From contig JARVGH010000001.1 of the NCBI GenBank assembly GCA_029762755.1, positions 248,001 through 312,000 on the forward strand: 64,000 nt of DNA, read 5' to 3'. This DNA is from Candidatus Bathyarchaeum tardum (GTDB lineage: Archaea > Thermoproteota > Bathyarchaeia > Bathyarchaeales > Bathyarchaeaceae). Shown here one piece after another: positions 50,868-59,737 of the stretch. The first letter of the stretch is position 1, and each line of letters begins with the position of its first letter. The notes under the pieces are model-generated. The model worked only from the letters and a program-made list of their open reading frames with translations, had not been told where the DNA came from and did not search any database. A program made the position numbers and the translations under genes.

Positions 50868-51383
50868 ATGAAAAAAATCTTGTTAATTTTTATTCTTACT
50901 CTTGTAATAGTTTCTCAAGTAACTTTCAATTCTTCTTTTCATACAGTATTGGAACATTCTCATGTTTCTGACACTTCTGCTGTCATTATTTCCAAACTTA
51001 ACTACGCAACTGTGCGAACCACGATTAATATATATCTCGATTATGACTCTTCTCCAGTGTTTTTGATTTTCCCAAATGGAACTCAAATGGAAATAACTGA
51101 TGATTATACCCTGATTGTTTTTCTCCCAAAAACTGGTAATTTTATCGGTAGTTATTCAACGGGAACAACTCTAGGGGTTTCTCAAAACTCGGATGAATAT
51201 TTATCCATGAGACTTTCTAAGGACAACCCAATTGATATTGATGTTGTTCCACTTCCCAGCTCTTTCCTTTTATGGTTGGATAATGATAATCCATCACCAT
51301 ATTTTGAATATGTGGATATTTTCTGGTTTAAAATCCAAGGTGAAGCTCATGTACACATTAATGGATGCGGGATTGCACTATGA
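50868..51383 (+). CDS. exported protein, unknown function
   Basis: 171 residues with an N-terminal signal (MKKILLIFILTLVIVSQV) and a beta-rich outside domain (NINIYLDYDSSPVFLIFPNG, then FLPKTGNFIGSYSTGT). No C-terminal anchor. Its stop TGA overlaps the next ATG as ATGA, so it is translationally coupled to the membrane protein at 51380. Confidence 0.7.
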   Translation: MKKILLIFILTLVIVSQVTFNSSFHTVLEHSHVSDTSAVIISKLNYATVRTTINIYLDYDSSPVFLIFPNGTQMEITDDYTLIVFLPKTGNFIGSYSTGTTLGVSQNSDEYLSMRLSKDNPIDIDVVPLPSSFLLWLDNDNPSPYFEYVDIFWFKIQGEAHVHINGCGIAL

Positions 51384-52039
51384 TGGAAACACAACTTTCC
51401 TCTAAAATGGCTGAATTCATGGTTTCATTGGACCAAGTAAAAAAATATAGAACACTTGTTGTCTCAATGACCGACTTTATCTTGATAGTTTTGGGCACAG
51501 TTATTGCTTGTTTGTTTATTCACTCAATTACGCAATGCTTCACAGTTTTTGTAGGTCGAAATAATTTATTAAGCTTAGTTTCATCTTTGTTGATTATCGT
51601 CATTTTTCCATCAGGAATTGTTCTCGCAACGCTTTGGGTAAACCGAAAACTGAAATCAGTTAAAACTGGACGATGGAAAAACACATTAAAAGAAGGAGTT
51701 TCTGGATCGATTGAGCTGTTACAAAATATTGATTGGGCCAAAACTTATAATGACATACGATACGCAAAACTCGGATTCTTTCTTTATGGGTTTGCAAAAG
51801 TTACCGTTTTTTGGGGTTTGGCGATTGTCTCTTTATCTTTGGTCAATTCAGTTGTTGAGACCCTAATCCATTTGAGCATTGACAGTAATCTTGTGATGAT
51901 TTTTTCCTTAGTTATTGTTCTAATATTGAGCAAGAAGGACCTTGTTAATCGCTATGAAGAGATAGGTCGACTTGATTGGCTCTTGTGGGAGCTTCGGTGG
52001 TTTGAGAGTGAATTCAGGGGAGCCGATTTCGAAGCCTGA
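51380..52039 (+). CDS. integral membrane protein, unknown function
   Basis: 219 residues from the ATG at 51380, which overlaps the previous stop by 4 bases (an earlier ATG at 51365 lies inside that gene). About three or four transmembrane helices (FILIVLGTVIACLFIH, LVSSLLIIVIFPSGIVLA, LGFFLYGFAKVTVFWGLAIV, LVMIFSLVIVLIL) and a cytoplasmic loop between. The C-terminal part overlaps the next gene by 32 bases. Partner of the exported protein and the winged-helix protein by arrangement. Confidence 0.7.
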   Translation: MMETQLSSKMAEFMVSLDQVKKYRTLVVSMTDFILIVLGTVIACLFIHSITQCFTVFVGRNNLLSLVSSLLIIVIFPSGIVLATLWVNRKLKSVKTGRWKNTLKEGVSGSIELLQNIDWAKTYNDIRYAKLGFFLYGFAKVTVFWGLAIVSLSLVNSVVETLIHLSIDSNLVMIFSLVIVLILSKKDLVNRYEEIGRLDWLLWELRWFESEFRGADFEA

Positions 52040-52298
52040 CCTTTACGTGTTAGCACGGATAATCAAGGTTCTAAATGAACAAAAAAAACTGAATCGAACC
52101 TCCCTTGCTACTTACACTGGTTTATCCTATGACCGATTTGTAAAATATCTAGAATGGATGTCCAACAAAGGATTTGTAGAGATAAACTCCAACGGTGAAG
52201 TTTCTCTCACCAAGTTAGGTGTAGAAACTTACGATCGCCTAGTAAACTGGATTCTCAAGTATGTTGGAAAAGTACGATTTCCAAAATTCAGCGAATAA
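52008..52298 (+). CDS. winged-helix protein, 96 residues
   Basis: GTG 52008 behind GGTGG at 51996-52000; starts inside the preceding gene. HTH: ARIIKVLNEQKKLNRTSLATYTGLSYDRFVKYLEWMSNKGFVEI, then a short wing and a C-terminal helix. Likely a regulator or DNA-binding partner of the two coupled upstream genes. Confidence 0.75.
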   Translation: MNSGEPISKPDLYVLARIIKVLNEQKKLNRTSLATYTGLSYDRFVKYLEWMSNKGFVEINSNGEVSLTKLGVETYDRLVNWILKYVGKVRFPKFSE

Positions 52299-52313
52299 AC
52301 TTGGTTTCAAAAA

Positions 52314-52877
52314 CTATTCGTAGTAGATTAGGTCTTCGAGTTCTAGGTTTTCGTGAAGTTTAGTTACTGCTTCATATACGTTTTCTTCTTTTTTGGCTCC
52401 TGTGCATACAAGTTTTCCGCTTGCGAAAAGAAGAATTACGACTTTGGGGTCATCCATTCTGTAGATTAGTCCTGGGAACTGTTCGGGTTCATACATTGTT
52501 CTGCCCAGAGTGTATGCAGAGCGTTCAAGATCTATTAATCCTGCCAAGTTTCCTGAGGCTACAATGTTTTGTATGTTTAATTCGGGTTTTCCAACAATGA
52601 TTATGCCGCTTTTCTTTAGTTCCCTTACGACTTTCATGACTGCTCGTCTGGATTCTTTTTCTGATTTTGCACCCGTGCACACCATTTTTCCAGAATTAAA
52701 AATTAAAGTTGCAGTTTTTGGTCTTTTTAATCGAAAAACCAGTCCAGGAAATTGTTCTGGTCGGTACTCGACTCCGGGGTACCCTTTTACTATTGCGTTC
52801 AAGTCAAGCTTCTGATTCAATGATGCAGATGCAACAACATTCTCTATTGTAATCGACGCTATAACTTCGGGTACCTT
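52314..52877 (-). CDS. tbp: TATA-box-binding protein; expected ATG replaced by AAG
   Basis: Archaeal TBP binds promoter TATA boxes. Two repeats: first ENVVASASLNQKLDLNAIVK with QFPGLVFRLK and GKMVCTGAKSE; second IQNIVASGNLAGLIDLE with QFPGLIYRMD and GKLVCTGAKKE. A canonical-start frame (TTG 52820) begins at NQKLDLNAI and would remove the first DNA-contacting strand (ITIENVVASAS), which the fold needs. The frame remains open upstream to KVPEVIASITIEN; the codon just before GTA-CCC is AAG at 52875-52877, behind GGGAGGG, where MVPEV would be expected. Either AAG starts, another near-cognate codon does, or an error changed the ATG. Confidence 0.9.
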   Translation of the reverse strand, partial: KVPEVIASITIENVVASASLNQKLDLNAIVKGYPGVEYRPEQFPGLVFRLKRPKTATLIFNSGKMVCTGAKSEKESRRAVMKVVRELKKSGIIIVGKPELNIQNIVASGNLAGLIDLERSAYTLGRTMYEPEQFPGLIYRMDDPKVVILLFASGKLVCTGAKKEENVYEAVTKLHENLELEDLIYYE

Positions 52878-52915
52878 TTTTCCCTCCCTTATAAAACATC
52901 AAGAAGTTGTTCCAG

Positions 52916-53524
52916 TTATTTATAAAGGCTTTCTTGAGAGTCTTCTTGACTGGTAATTTTCCTCTTAATTGTTGGTCCAAACTCAACAAGCAACAAAATT
53001 CCAGCTAACAACACAAAAAATGCCAATTTTACCTCAAAGGGTTGAATAAAAAGAACAAACTCCCCAACCCACGGAATCTTAAATCCTATGTATCTACCAA
53101 CAATTGCGCTTTCGTCAACTTCCCACCAATCTTGAAATGAGTTATTATCTCCCCACGTTTTGAAACTATATGTTCCATCCCCGTTGTCTATCTTAGTTAC
53201 TGCCCTGTGAATAATTAACTCGGTTGAACTGCCTGGTTCATCAAAAACGATTATGTCTCCAGGGGTTTCAGAATCTTTTGTACCAACTTGAATTTCTGAA
53301 ATATCTTCTATTCCCTCAATTAGTATTAGGTCACCTTTGTACAATACTGGTTCCATGCTTCCTGAAGCAACAGCCAAAATTGGATGATCCGTTTTGAAGG
53401 CAAAACCAATTCCAAACCAGAAAACCAAGACTGCACCTATAACAATCCCTATCATTAGGATCGTTTGCACGTAATCGCGTTTCAATATCTCCGGTAACTG
53501 CATTGTGCGTTTTGGCTCCAGCAA
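52916..53524 (-). CDS. signal peptidase I (archaeal/Sec11 type)
   Basis: 202 residues. Membrane helix near 20-42, then the catalytic SGSMEP (Ser56), VLYKGDLILIEG, and IIHRAV with His replacing the bacterial lysine, as in archaeal and ER enzymes. A GDNNS motif (box E) follows. C-terminal membrane helix present. Cleaves signal peptides outside the membrane; it would process the many exported proteins in this window. ATG at 53524 or 53503. Confidence 0.9.
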   Translation of the reverse strand: MLEPKRTMQLPEILKRDYVQTILMIGIVIGAVLVFWFGIGFAFKTDHPILAVASGSMEPVLYKGDLILIEGIEDISEIQVGTKDSETPGDIIVFDEPGSSTELIIHRAVTKIDNGDGTYSFKTWGDNNSFQDWWEVDESAIVGRYIGFKIPWVGEFVLFIQPFEVKLAFFVLLAGILLLVEFGPTIKRKITSQEDSQESLYK

Positions 53525-53698
53525 ATTCAGAATTTTTTAACTTTCTCTTTGTGGCAGACCATAAAAAGATAACGCATAAAACAACAAAAAAAGAGGATAA
53601 TATGGACTACCGGGTTAGCTATATTTTCCCTTTTTTCAACCTTAATTTACTGATATGTTGCGCGCTAATTGTTGTCTCGGCTTTGGCGAGATTCCTTA

Positions 53699-53869
53699 TC
53701 AGATTTTTTGTTTGTTTAAGACAAACCTGAAGGATTTCCCGCATTTAGTACAGTCGAAAAGTCCGATAGTTAGTTCGGTTTTTTTTCCTTCATTGTCTGG
53801 GCGACCAGCCATCTTCCATGTTTTCCGAGGAGATGCGACTTCAGCTCCACAATTTTTACATTTAGGCAT
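53699..53869 (-). CDS. small zinc-ribbon protein, 56 residues
   Basis: ATG 53869 behind GGAGGA. MPKCKNCGAEVASPRKTW, then TELTIGLFDCTKCGKSFR: two CxxC pairs 36 residues apart, the classic ribbon. Similar tiny proteins occur across archaea; possibly chromatin- or transcription-associated, by analogy only. Confidence 0.75.
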   Translation of the reverse strand: MPKCKNCGAEVASPRKTWKMAGRPDNEGKKTELTIGLFDCTKCGKSFRFVLNKQKI

Positions 53870-54019
53870 TCATCAATTCCTCCATTAAATAACACATACT
53901 TTTTCTGTGTATGTTGAATAAAAGATTTGTCTTTCATCTTTACTCCTGATGAACGTGATAACTTGTTACATAAAAATTTTTTAAATCTGAAACAGTTGTT
54001 ATGTTTCATTTATGCTTTT

Positions 54020-54214
54020 TTACTGACTTTTACTTGTTGGGCGTAAATCCTTGTAAATGAACCTAATTGGTGCGGGTCCAACTGTTGTTTTTCCGTTTTT
54101 TTGGTCTTTTCTACTTGTTGCTATGTCATAATTGTATTCTTCTTTACATTTTTTAATCAACTTTTTTGCCTCGAAAACGATTTTGTATCCTTCACTTGTA
54201 TTTCTTAGCAACAA
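54020..54214 (-). CDS. hypothetical protein, 64 residues
   Basis: TTG 54214 after GGGG; basic, with AKKLIKKCKEEYNYDIATSRK and VGPAPIRFIYKDLRP. Unrecognised. Composition is protein-like but support is weak. Confidence 0.35.
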   Translation of the reverse strand: MLLRNTSEGYKIVFEAKKLIKKCKEEYNYDIATSRKDQKNGKTTVGPAPIRFIYKDLRPTSKSQ

Positions 54215-54361
54215 GTGAACCCCTTGAACAACAAATTATTCAATTCTACAATTTAATTTAGTCGGTAGTTGCATTTTGTAATGTGATTTGTCCTTTAACT
54301 GTAGATCACGAAAACAATAAAAGTAACTGCTTATTTATAACCAGAATCGAGAGGGTACATC

Positions 54362-54835
54362 TTGTTTCTTGCACCTTTTGTTGCCTCGCCTGCTGCAGTA
54401 GTGCGCCAAATGTTATTTTTATCTGAACTAAAATCTGGCGAAGTTTTATATGATCTAGGTTCTGGAGATGGTCGTGCAGTAATAATGGCTGCCAAAGACT
54501 TCGGTGCAAGTTCAGTTGGAATAGAATTGCGGGATGATTTAGCAAAAAAAGCCTTAATGAGCATTCATGAGCTTGGTTTGGATGGTAAAACCAAAATCGT
54601 TCAAAGTGACATCTTTGATGTTGATTTGTCTGATGCTGATGTTGTTTTCTTGTATCTGACAACTAGTGCCAACGAAAGGCTCAAGCCAAAACTAGAACAA
54701 GAACTCAAATCTGGAACACGGATAGTTTCTCACGACTATGAGATTCTAGGCTGGAAACCCAAAAAAATTGAAAATTTCTGTGAAAACCCTAAGCTTGGTT
54801 ATCCTTCACACACTCTTTATGTTTATCATGTGTAA
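54362..54835 (+). CDS. class I SAM-dependent methyltransferase, 157 residues
   Basis: TTG 54362 behind GAGAGG. SAM motif LYDLGSGDGRAVIMAAKDFG, acidic strand GIELR, QSDIFDVDLSDADVVFLYLTTSAN. The small size, without extra substrate domain, and the motif order resemble archaeal protein-lysine methyltransferases of the aKMT type. Substrate unproven. Confidence 0.8.
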   Translation: MFLAPFVASPAAVVRQMLFLSELKSGEVLYDLGSGDGRAVIMAAKDFGASSVGIELRDDLAKKALMSIHELGLDGKTKIVQSDIFDVDLSDADVVFLYLTTSANERLKPKLEQELKSGTRIVSHDYEILGWKPKKIENFCENPKLGYPSHTLYVYHV

Positions 54836-54927
54836 CTTTTCAATTTGTTTGGGTATTTTTTGGCTGGGTTACAAAAGAAGATGTTTAAATTCAGGGTTTA
54901 TTGATTATTTGCCCAGTTATTCAATCA

Positions 54928-55470
54928 ATGAGTGTGTATTTTCGGAAAATGAATCCTGTAACTTGGCGAACTGTAAAGTCTTGGAGCTGTGTCGGGTGTG
55001 GCATGTGCTGTAAAGATTATCATGTTGTTCTAAATTTTAACGAATGGATTTCTATTGTAAAACACTACGGTGCAGGGACAACAATACCTACTCCAAGTAA
55101 GTTACTTTTGGGAAAAAGGAGCAACGGTACGTGTTGTTTTCTTAATCAGTTCAAAAACACTCCTTCTTGTGGGTTACAACACGCAAAACCCCTTGCTTGC
55201 AAGATTTGGCCTTTCAAAGTTTTTGATGAACCGAAGTTTGGTCAGGCAGGTGAAGCATTGTTTTTGTATCGTGGACGTAACCTCTATGTGTATGTGGACC
55301 CTGAATGCACCGGAATAAATAAGGGAGCACCAACTACTGATTTTAAATTCAAAATTTTGCCAGAATTCATTGATGTTGCATTAGGTTTGCGCCAAAACCA
55401 ATATTATTCAACTTCAAAAACCCGTGTTCAACCGTTTCAACAGCGTTTCCGAGGGCGTACTGTAATTTGA
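54928..55470 (+). CDS. YkgJ family cysteine-cluster protein
   Basis: 180 residues from ATG 54928. Family clusters CVGCGMCCKDY and CGLQHAKPLACKIWPF, plus CCFLN, bind zinc or iron-sulfur; YkgJ members are of unknown biochemical role. Near the start of the 55-57 kb plus-strand genes. Confidence 0.8.
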   Translation: MSVYFRKMNPVTWRTVKSWSCVGCGMCCKDYHVVLNFNEWISIVKHYGAGTTIPTPSKLLLGKRSNGTCCFLNQFKNTPSCGLQHAKPLACKIWPFKVFDEPKFGQAGEALFLYRGRNLYVYVDPECTGINKGAPTTDFKFKILPEFIDVALGLRQNQYYSTSKTRVQPFQQRFRGRTVI

Positions 55471-55524
55471 TGTTTTCACGGTTCCTTTATATGTAATAAC
55501 ACCGTTATAGATTTGTGAATTCAA

Positions 55525-55917
55525 TTGCGACCCCCTTGTGAAGTTGTTGTGCGTTCGGTTTTACCTGCTTTTCGTTCACTCGTAGCTAGGCGCCTGATAG
55601 AAGACTTCAAGTTTTCTCAGGTAAATGCAGCAAAAAAACTTGGAACAACCCAAGCTTCTGTGAGTAACTATCTGTACTCAAAACGAGGAAAAAAGCTGGT
55701 AAAACAACTTGAAGACTCACCAAATGTTCAAATGATAGTCGACGAAATTGCCCAAGGAATAGCAGAAGATAAAATTTCTCCGATTGATGCGATGTTACAT
55801 TTTTGCAAATTATGTGAAGCACTACGATCAGAAGACTTGGTAAATGATTGGCACAAAGAAATAACTAACACTCCAAAAAGTTGTAGTGTTTGTCCGTCAA
55901 CAAAAAGTAAAGATTGA
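55525..55917 (+). CDS. Xre-like HTH transcriptional regulator
   Basis: 130 residues from TTG 55525. HTH: LIEDFKFSQVNAAKKLGTTQASVSNYLYSKRGKKL. The N-terminus MRPPCEVVVRSVLPAFRSLVARRL matches archaeal regulators of this subclass. C-terminus has CKLCE and CSVC, possibly metal-binding. A TATA-like CTTTATATG lies about 35 bases upstream. Confidence 0.8.
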   Translation: MRPPCEVVVRSVLPAFRSLVARRLIEDFKFSQVNAAKKLGTTQASVSNYLYSKRGKKLVKQLEDSPNVQMIVDEIAQGIAEDKISPIDAMLHFCKLCEALRSEDLVNDWHKEITNTPKSCSVCPSTKSKD

Positions 55918-56028
55918 AAACCTTTTTGAATTGTTGAGTTTTTAAACTTGTAGTCTTAACGACAAAAACTAAGGACACAAGAGTTATGCTCCCGTGTGTA
56001 TGATAATTTATTACAATTGGTGAGTTAT

Positions 56029-56526
56029 GTGCAAAAGAAATTTCATCGCTGTGCTATGAGATCAAAAGATGCAAAAAAAATTACTCAAGAATTTTCTGAA
56101 AAAATTGGGATTAGTATTAATCAGTTTTTTGAAAACAAAATTCATATTGAATCATGTCAAATTGAAGCTTCCACACTGTTTCTTTTTAACGGGAAACCCC
56201 TGTTAGCAAAATCAGATAATATACTTTTTTTCACTCTGTTTTTTGATGAAATTTTTTCATTATTTCCAAAAGTAGTCGTAGATATGGGGGCTGTTCCTTA
56301 TGTTTGTAAAGGAGCAGATGTAATGGCTCCTGGTATTCAAGAAATCCACGGTGAATTCAATGAAAACGGTCTTGTTTTAGTCGTTGATGAACGCCACAGG
56401 AAACCCTTGGCAGTTGGTTTAGCCCTCTTTAGCTCTGAAGAAATGAAAAAGATCGATCGGGGTAAAACTATTAAAACTCTTCACTATGTCGGAGACAAAT
56501 TATGGAACGGTTTGAAAGGTTCCTGA
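56029..56526 (+). CDS. PUA-domain protein (MCTS1/Tma20-like)
   Basis: 165 residues from GTG 56029 behind GGTGAG; an earlier GTG at 55996 lacks a site. N-terminal helical part (SKDAKKITQEFSEKIG), C-terminal PUA domain: VVVDMGAVPYVCKGADVMAPGIQEI, LVLVVDERHRKPLAVGLAL. Related eukaryal MCT-1/Tma20 act in translation re-initiation and ribosome recycling; in archaea the role is not established. Confidence 0.85.
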   Translation: MQKKFHRCAMRSKDAKKITQEFSEKIGISINQFFENKIHIESCQIEASTLFLFNGKPLLAKSDNILFFTLFFDEIFSLFPKVVVDMGAVPYVCKGADVMAPGIQEIHGEFNENGLVLVVDERHRKPLAVGLALFSSEEMKKIDRGKTIKTLHYVGDKLWNGLKGS

Positions 56527-56695
56527 AACCACGTTTTTTCTTGATTTTTTCCAAAAATGGGTTTAATCATCATATCTGCTTTCTAAGAATCATAGAATGT
56601 TAATTAGAACCATGGATTTTTGAAGATTATACCCTGCGTGAAGCGGAAATGTTTAAAATGAAACTACTATAACTAAATAACTGGAGTGACGTCGT

Positions 56696-57016
56696 TTGTC
56701 CACAACAGAACGAGAGATTGGTAAAAATCAAAAAAAATCTTACCTTAAAGCAATGCCCCTGCGAGACCTCTCCGATGTGGAAGTTATCAAACATGAACTC
56801 AAAATGGGAAACATCATAATTTTAAAAATCACGCCTCTAGCAAGAAAAAGCATTGACGACGTAAAAGTTGCAGTAAATGAGCTTTCTGTTTTTATCAAAT
56901 CCATTGAAGGTGACATTGCCAGCCTTGGGGAAGAACGGGTTGTTATTGTTCCAAAAGAAGTAAGAATATGGCGCCCAGAGACTGTTGTCTCTGAAAAAGC
57001 GCCTACCGCAGCTTAA
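56696..57016 (+). CDS. sepF: cell division protein SepF (archaeal)
   Basis: 106 residues, TTG 56696. SepF core: YLKAMPLRDLSDVEVIKHEL, IIILKITPLARKSIDDVK, VNELSVFIKSIEGDIASLGEERVVIVPKEVRIW. In archaea SepF anchors FtsZ at the membrane through an N-terminal amphipathic helix; here the N-terminus is short and charged (MSTTEREIGKNQKKS), so the helix is not obvious. Convergent with the aCPSF1 gene, with a 14-base overlap of coding ends. Confidence 0.85.
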   Translation: MSTTEREIGKNQKKSYLKAMPLRDLSDVEVIKHELKMGNIIILKITPLARKSIDDVKVAVNELSVFIKSIEGDIASLGEERVVIVPKEVRIWRPETVVSEKAPTAA

Positions 57017-58919
57017 TTGTTTCCAAAACTTCTGGAACCAAAGCCTCTATGTTGTATTTGCGGTTGAACAAATGTGCCATACTCAAACTTTTAGATTTTT
57101 CACCGTGAAGCACGATTATTCTTTCAGGTTTTGGTTTCATCCGATGAAGGTAATTCATAAGTTGTCTTCGGTCTGAGTGACCAGAAAATCCTCTTACGGA
57201 TTCAACTTGCATTTCAACGTTCGTTACTTCCATTTTGCCGTTGCTGTTGATTATTGGAGCTTCTGTCATACCTTTTTGGAGTCTTGATCCCATGGTTCCG
57301 TCAATTTGGTAACTGACAAAAATTATGGTGTTTCGTTTGTCACCGGCTAACCGTTTAAAGTAATCGATTACTGGTCCACCTTCAAGCATGCCTGATGTAG
57401 CTAAAATTATACATTGTTCTCCGTCTACAATTTCTTCTCTTGCGCTGGGGTGTTCAACAATTGTGAAATAGTCTGACTGGAATGGGTTAATTCCTTCATA
57501 CAAAATACTATTTCTAACGTTTTTGGCGAGATATTCTGGATATGCAGTGTGTATTGCTGTTGCTTCTGAAATCATTCCCTCTACAAATACAGGGGCTTCT
57601 TTCAATATTCCTCGTCGCATATAATCGTCTATGATTAACATGATTTCTTGGGCTCTTCCAACGGCGGGAACAGGAATCAAAACTTTTCCTTGCCTATCTA
57701 GGGTCTGGTTAATTATTGAGGTAATTCTTTCTTCGGACTCTGCTCTTGTAGGCATAATGTCTTCTGGAGCACCGTATGTGCTTTCTGTGATTATTGTCTC
57801 TACTCGTGGGAACATTGCAACTGCAGGTTCAAGTAACATGGACTTACCAAACTTGTAGTCTCCCGTGTATACCAGATTGTGCAGTCCCTCTCCTATGTGA
57901 AGATGAACCAACGATGAACCCAGAATGTGTCCAGAATTATGCAAAGTTAAACGCATGTCTGGGGCGATATCAGTTACAGAGCCATACCTTAATGGAATGG
58001 TATGCATAACAGTGTCTCGGACATCTTTTTGCCCGTAAGGTGGCATTACCCCTTGTTTATTTGCAACATCGAGATAGTCAAGTTGCAGCAAAGTCATAAG
58101 ACTAGACGTAGGGGCAGAACAGTATACTGGACCATCATATCCGTATTTGAACAAAAATGGTAAAAACCCACAGTGGTCTAAGTGAGCATGACTGATTACT
58201 ACAGCATCTAGATCGTCTAAATCAAACTGTGGAGTGTCTAATCTTGGAAATGCTACTGTCGGATCTGTAGCTCCTGGGTTGATTCCACAATCCAGCAAAA
58301 CACTGCTTTCTCTTGTTTGAACAAGAATGGCTGATCTTCCTACTTGTCGGAAGCCTCCAAGTGCAGTAAGTCGAACGTCTCCGACATCGTGCAGTGATGG
58401 TCTAAAAATTCGTTCACCGATTGATCTTAGAATACGTTCTCTTTCTTTACTTTCTGAGTACAAAAAGTGTCTCATGTGAGCAATAATCTTTGATGGTATA
58501 GGTGGACTTCGTAAAATTCGAGGTCTCCAGCGAGTCTGTTTAATAATGTCCTGAAGAACAGTCCCATTTTTTCCAATAACTACTCCAGGCTTTTTAGCCT
58601 CTATGATTACCTCTCCAAGGCTTGGATCAAAATTTATGTTAGTAATTTCAGCTTCTTCAGAAACAATCTCTTTTATCAGACGTTCTGTGTCTCGTTCTTT
58701 CGCTCGGATCGATGGATCAGAACGGACAACAATTCTTTTTCGGATCAGCTTGACAATTTCTGCAATAACAAAACTTTGTTCAACTAAAACTTCAGGTTTT
58801 TTGGTGTAAACCGCCAGAGCAGGTCCTTCATACTCGATGCGTGTTACTTCAGCTTCTGGAGGTATTTTTTCCAAAATGTGCTGACTTATATCGACTTGGT
58901 CTTTTCCGTTTGATGTCAA
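57003..58919 (-). CDS. aCPSF1/FttA, KH and beta-CASP ribonuclease
   Basis: 638 residues. N-terminal KH-type domains (VVIGKNG, residues 113-119), metallo-beta-lactamase core with HAHLDHCG (244-251), GASVYCSAPT-like region, beta-CASP part with ESTYG and EGMISEATA, and C-terminal SGHSDRRQL and LHGEKS metal ligands. It cleaves transcripts at T-tracts and terminates archaeal transcription. Lies 16 bases after psmB on the same strand, a conserved archaeal arrangement. Confidence 0.95.
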   Translation of the reverse strand: MTSNGKDQVDISQHILEKIPPEAEVTRIEYEGPALAVYTKKPEVLVEQSFVIAEIVKLIRKRIVVRSDPSIRAKERDTERLIKEIVSEEAEITNINFDPSLGEVIIEAKKPGVVIGKNGTVLQDIIKQTRWRPRILRSPPIPSKIIAHMRHFLYSESKERERILRSIGERIFRPSLHDVGDVRLTALGGFRQVGRSAILVQTRESSVLLDCGINPGATDPTVAFPRLDTPQFDLDDLDAVVISHAHLDHCGFLPFLFKYGYDGPVYCSAPTSSLMTLLQLDYLDVANKQGVMPPYGQKDVRDTVMHTIPLRYGSVTDIAPDMRLTLHNSGHILGSSLVHLHIGEGLHNLVYTGDYKFGKSMLLEPAVAMFPRVETIITESTYGAPEDIMPTRAESEERITSIINQTLDRQGKVLIPVPAVGRAQEIMLIIDDYMRRGILKEAPVFVEGMISEATAIHTAYPEYLAKNVRNSILYEGINPFQSDYFTIVEHPSAREEIVDGEQCIILATSGMLEGGPVIDYFKRLAGDKRNTIIFVSYQIDGTMGSRLQKGMTEAPIINSNGKMEVTNVEMQVESVRGFSGHSDRRQLMNYLHRMKPKPERIIVLHGEKSKSLSMAHLFNRKYNIEALVPEVLETIKLR

Positions 58920-58935
58920 ACTGTTTTTACGCTCC

Positions 58936-59568
58936 TTAGGAGCCTTCTAAAATCGCCTTTTTTTCCTCATTGCTGAGTGAGCGGTATCCATCTTTTGTTA
59001 TAACGGCTATGTCGTAGTTGTTTCCACTTGCTATGTCTCTTTTCATGGCTGAATCAACAGCACGGACAACTACTGGTAATACTTCCGTAATTGGTAGTCC
59101 TTCTTTGAATTTATCTTCTAGAACTCCATATGCAATGGGAGAACCTGATCCAGTGGCAACACATTTCTCTTCTAAGAGGCTGCCAAGAGGATCTAACGAG
59201 AAAACGTGGGGTCCTGTATTATCATATCCTCCGACTAGAATTTGTGCCATTAGACCTCCTCGTGCAGAGAACAGGACATTTGAAACTAAGCGAGCTGCTG
59301 ATTTTATTGGCATTGGTCTGCTATTGTTGAGTTTGTATAGTTTGGCGTTTACTTTGAGCACTTCAACTACGTATTGTGCATCTGCAACTCCGCCAGATAT
59401 AGTCATTCCAATATGGTCATCGATTTGGTAGATTTTTTTACCTTGTTTGTGGGCTACAAAATATCCCATGGTTACTCGAGTGTCTGATGATAGAATTACG
59501 CCGTCGGTGCAAACTACGCCGACCGTTGTTGTTCCTTTTAATGCTAATTTTTCAATGTTTTCTTGCAT
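58936..59568 (-). CDS. psmB: proteasome beta subunit
   Basis: 210 residues. Autocatalytic propeptide cleavage between Gly12 and Thr13 (LALKG-TTTVG) exposes the nucleophile Thr. Other active-site neighbours: SSDTRVTMG, Lys in KKIYQI, and GSGS. Forms the inner rings of the 20S core. Followed by aCPSF1. A TATA-like TTTAAATA lies upstream near 59650. Confidence 0.96.
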   Translation of the reverse strand: MQENIEKLALKGTTTVGVVCTDGVILSSDTRVTMGYFVAHKQGKKIYQIDDHIGMTISGGVADAQYVVEVLKVNAKLYKLNNSRPMPIKSAARLVSNVLFSARGGLMAQILVGGYDNTGPHVFSLDPLGSLLEEKCVATGSGSPIAYGVLEDKFKEGLPITEVLPVVVRAVDSAMKRDIASGNNYDIAVITKDGYRSLSNEEKKAILEGS

Positions 59569-59737
59569 TTTAGTGCCCCCGAAAATATGTTTTTTATTTT
59601 GATAAAATGACTCGGGAGAAGTCAGAGGTGTATATACTCCTTTGGCGTATTTAAAAACATTTCGAAACCCAATCTTTAATTGACCGGTCTTTTTTTGTTG
59701 AATCCCTGAAACTTAATATGTAGCCTTTTATCATACC

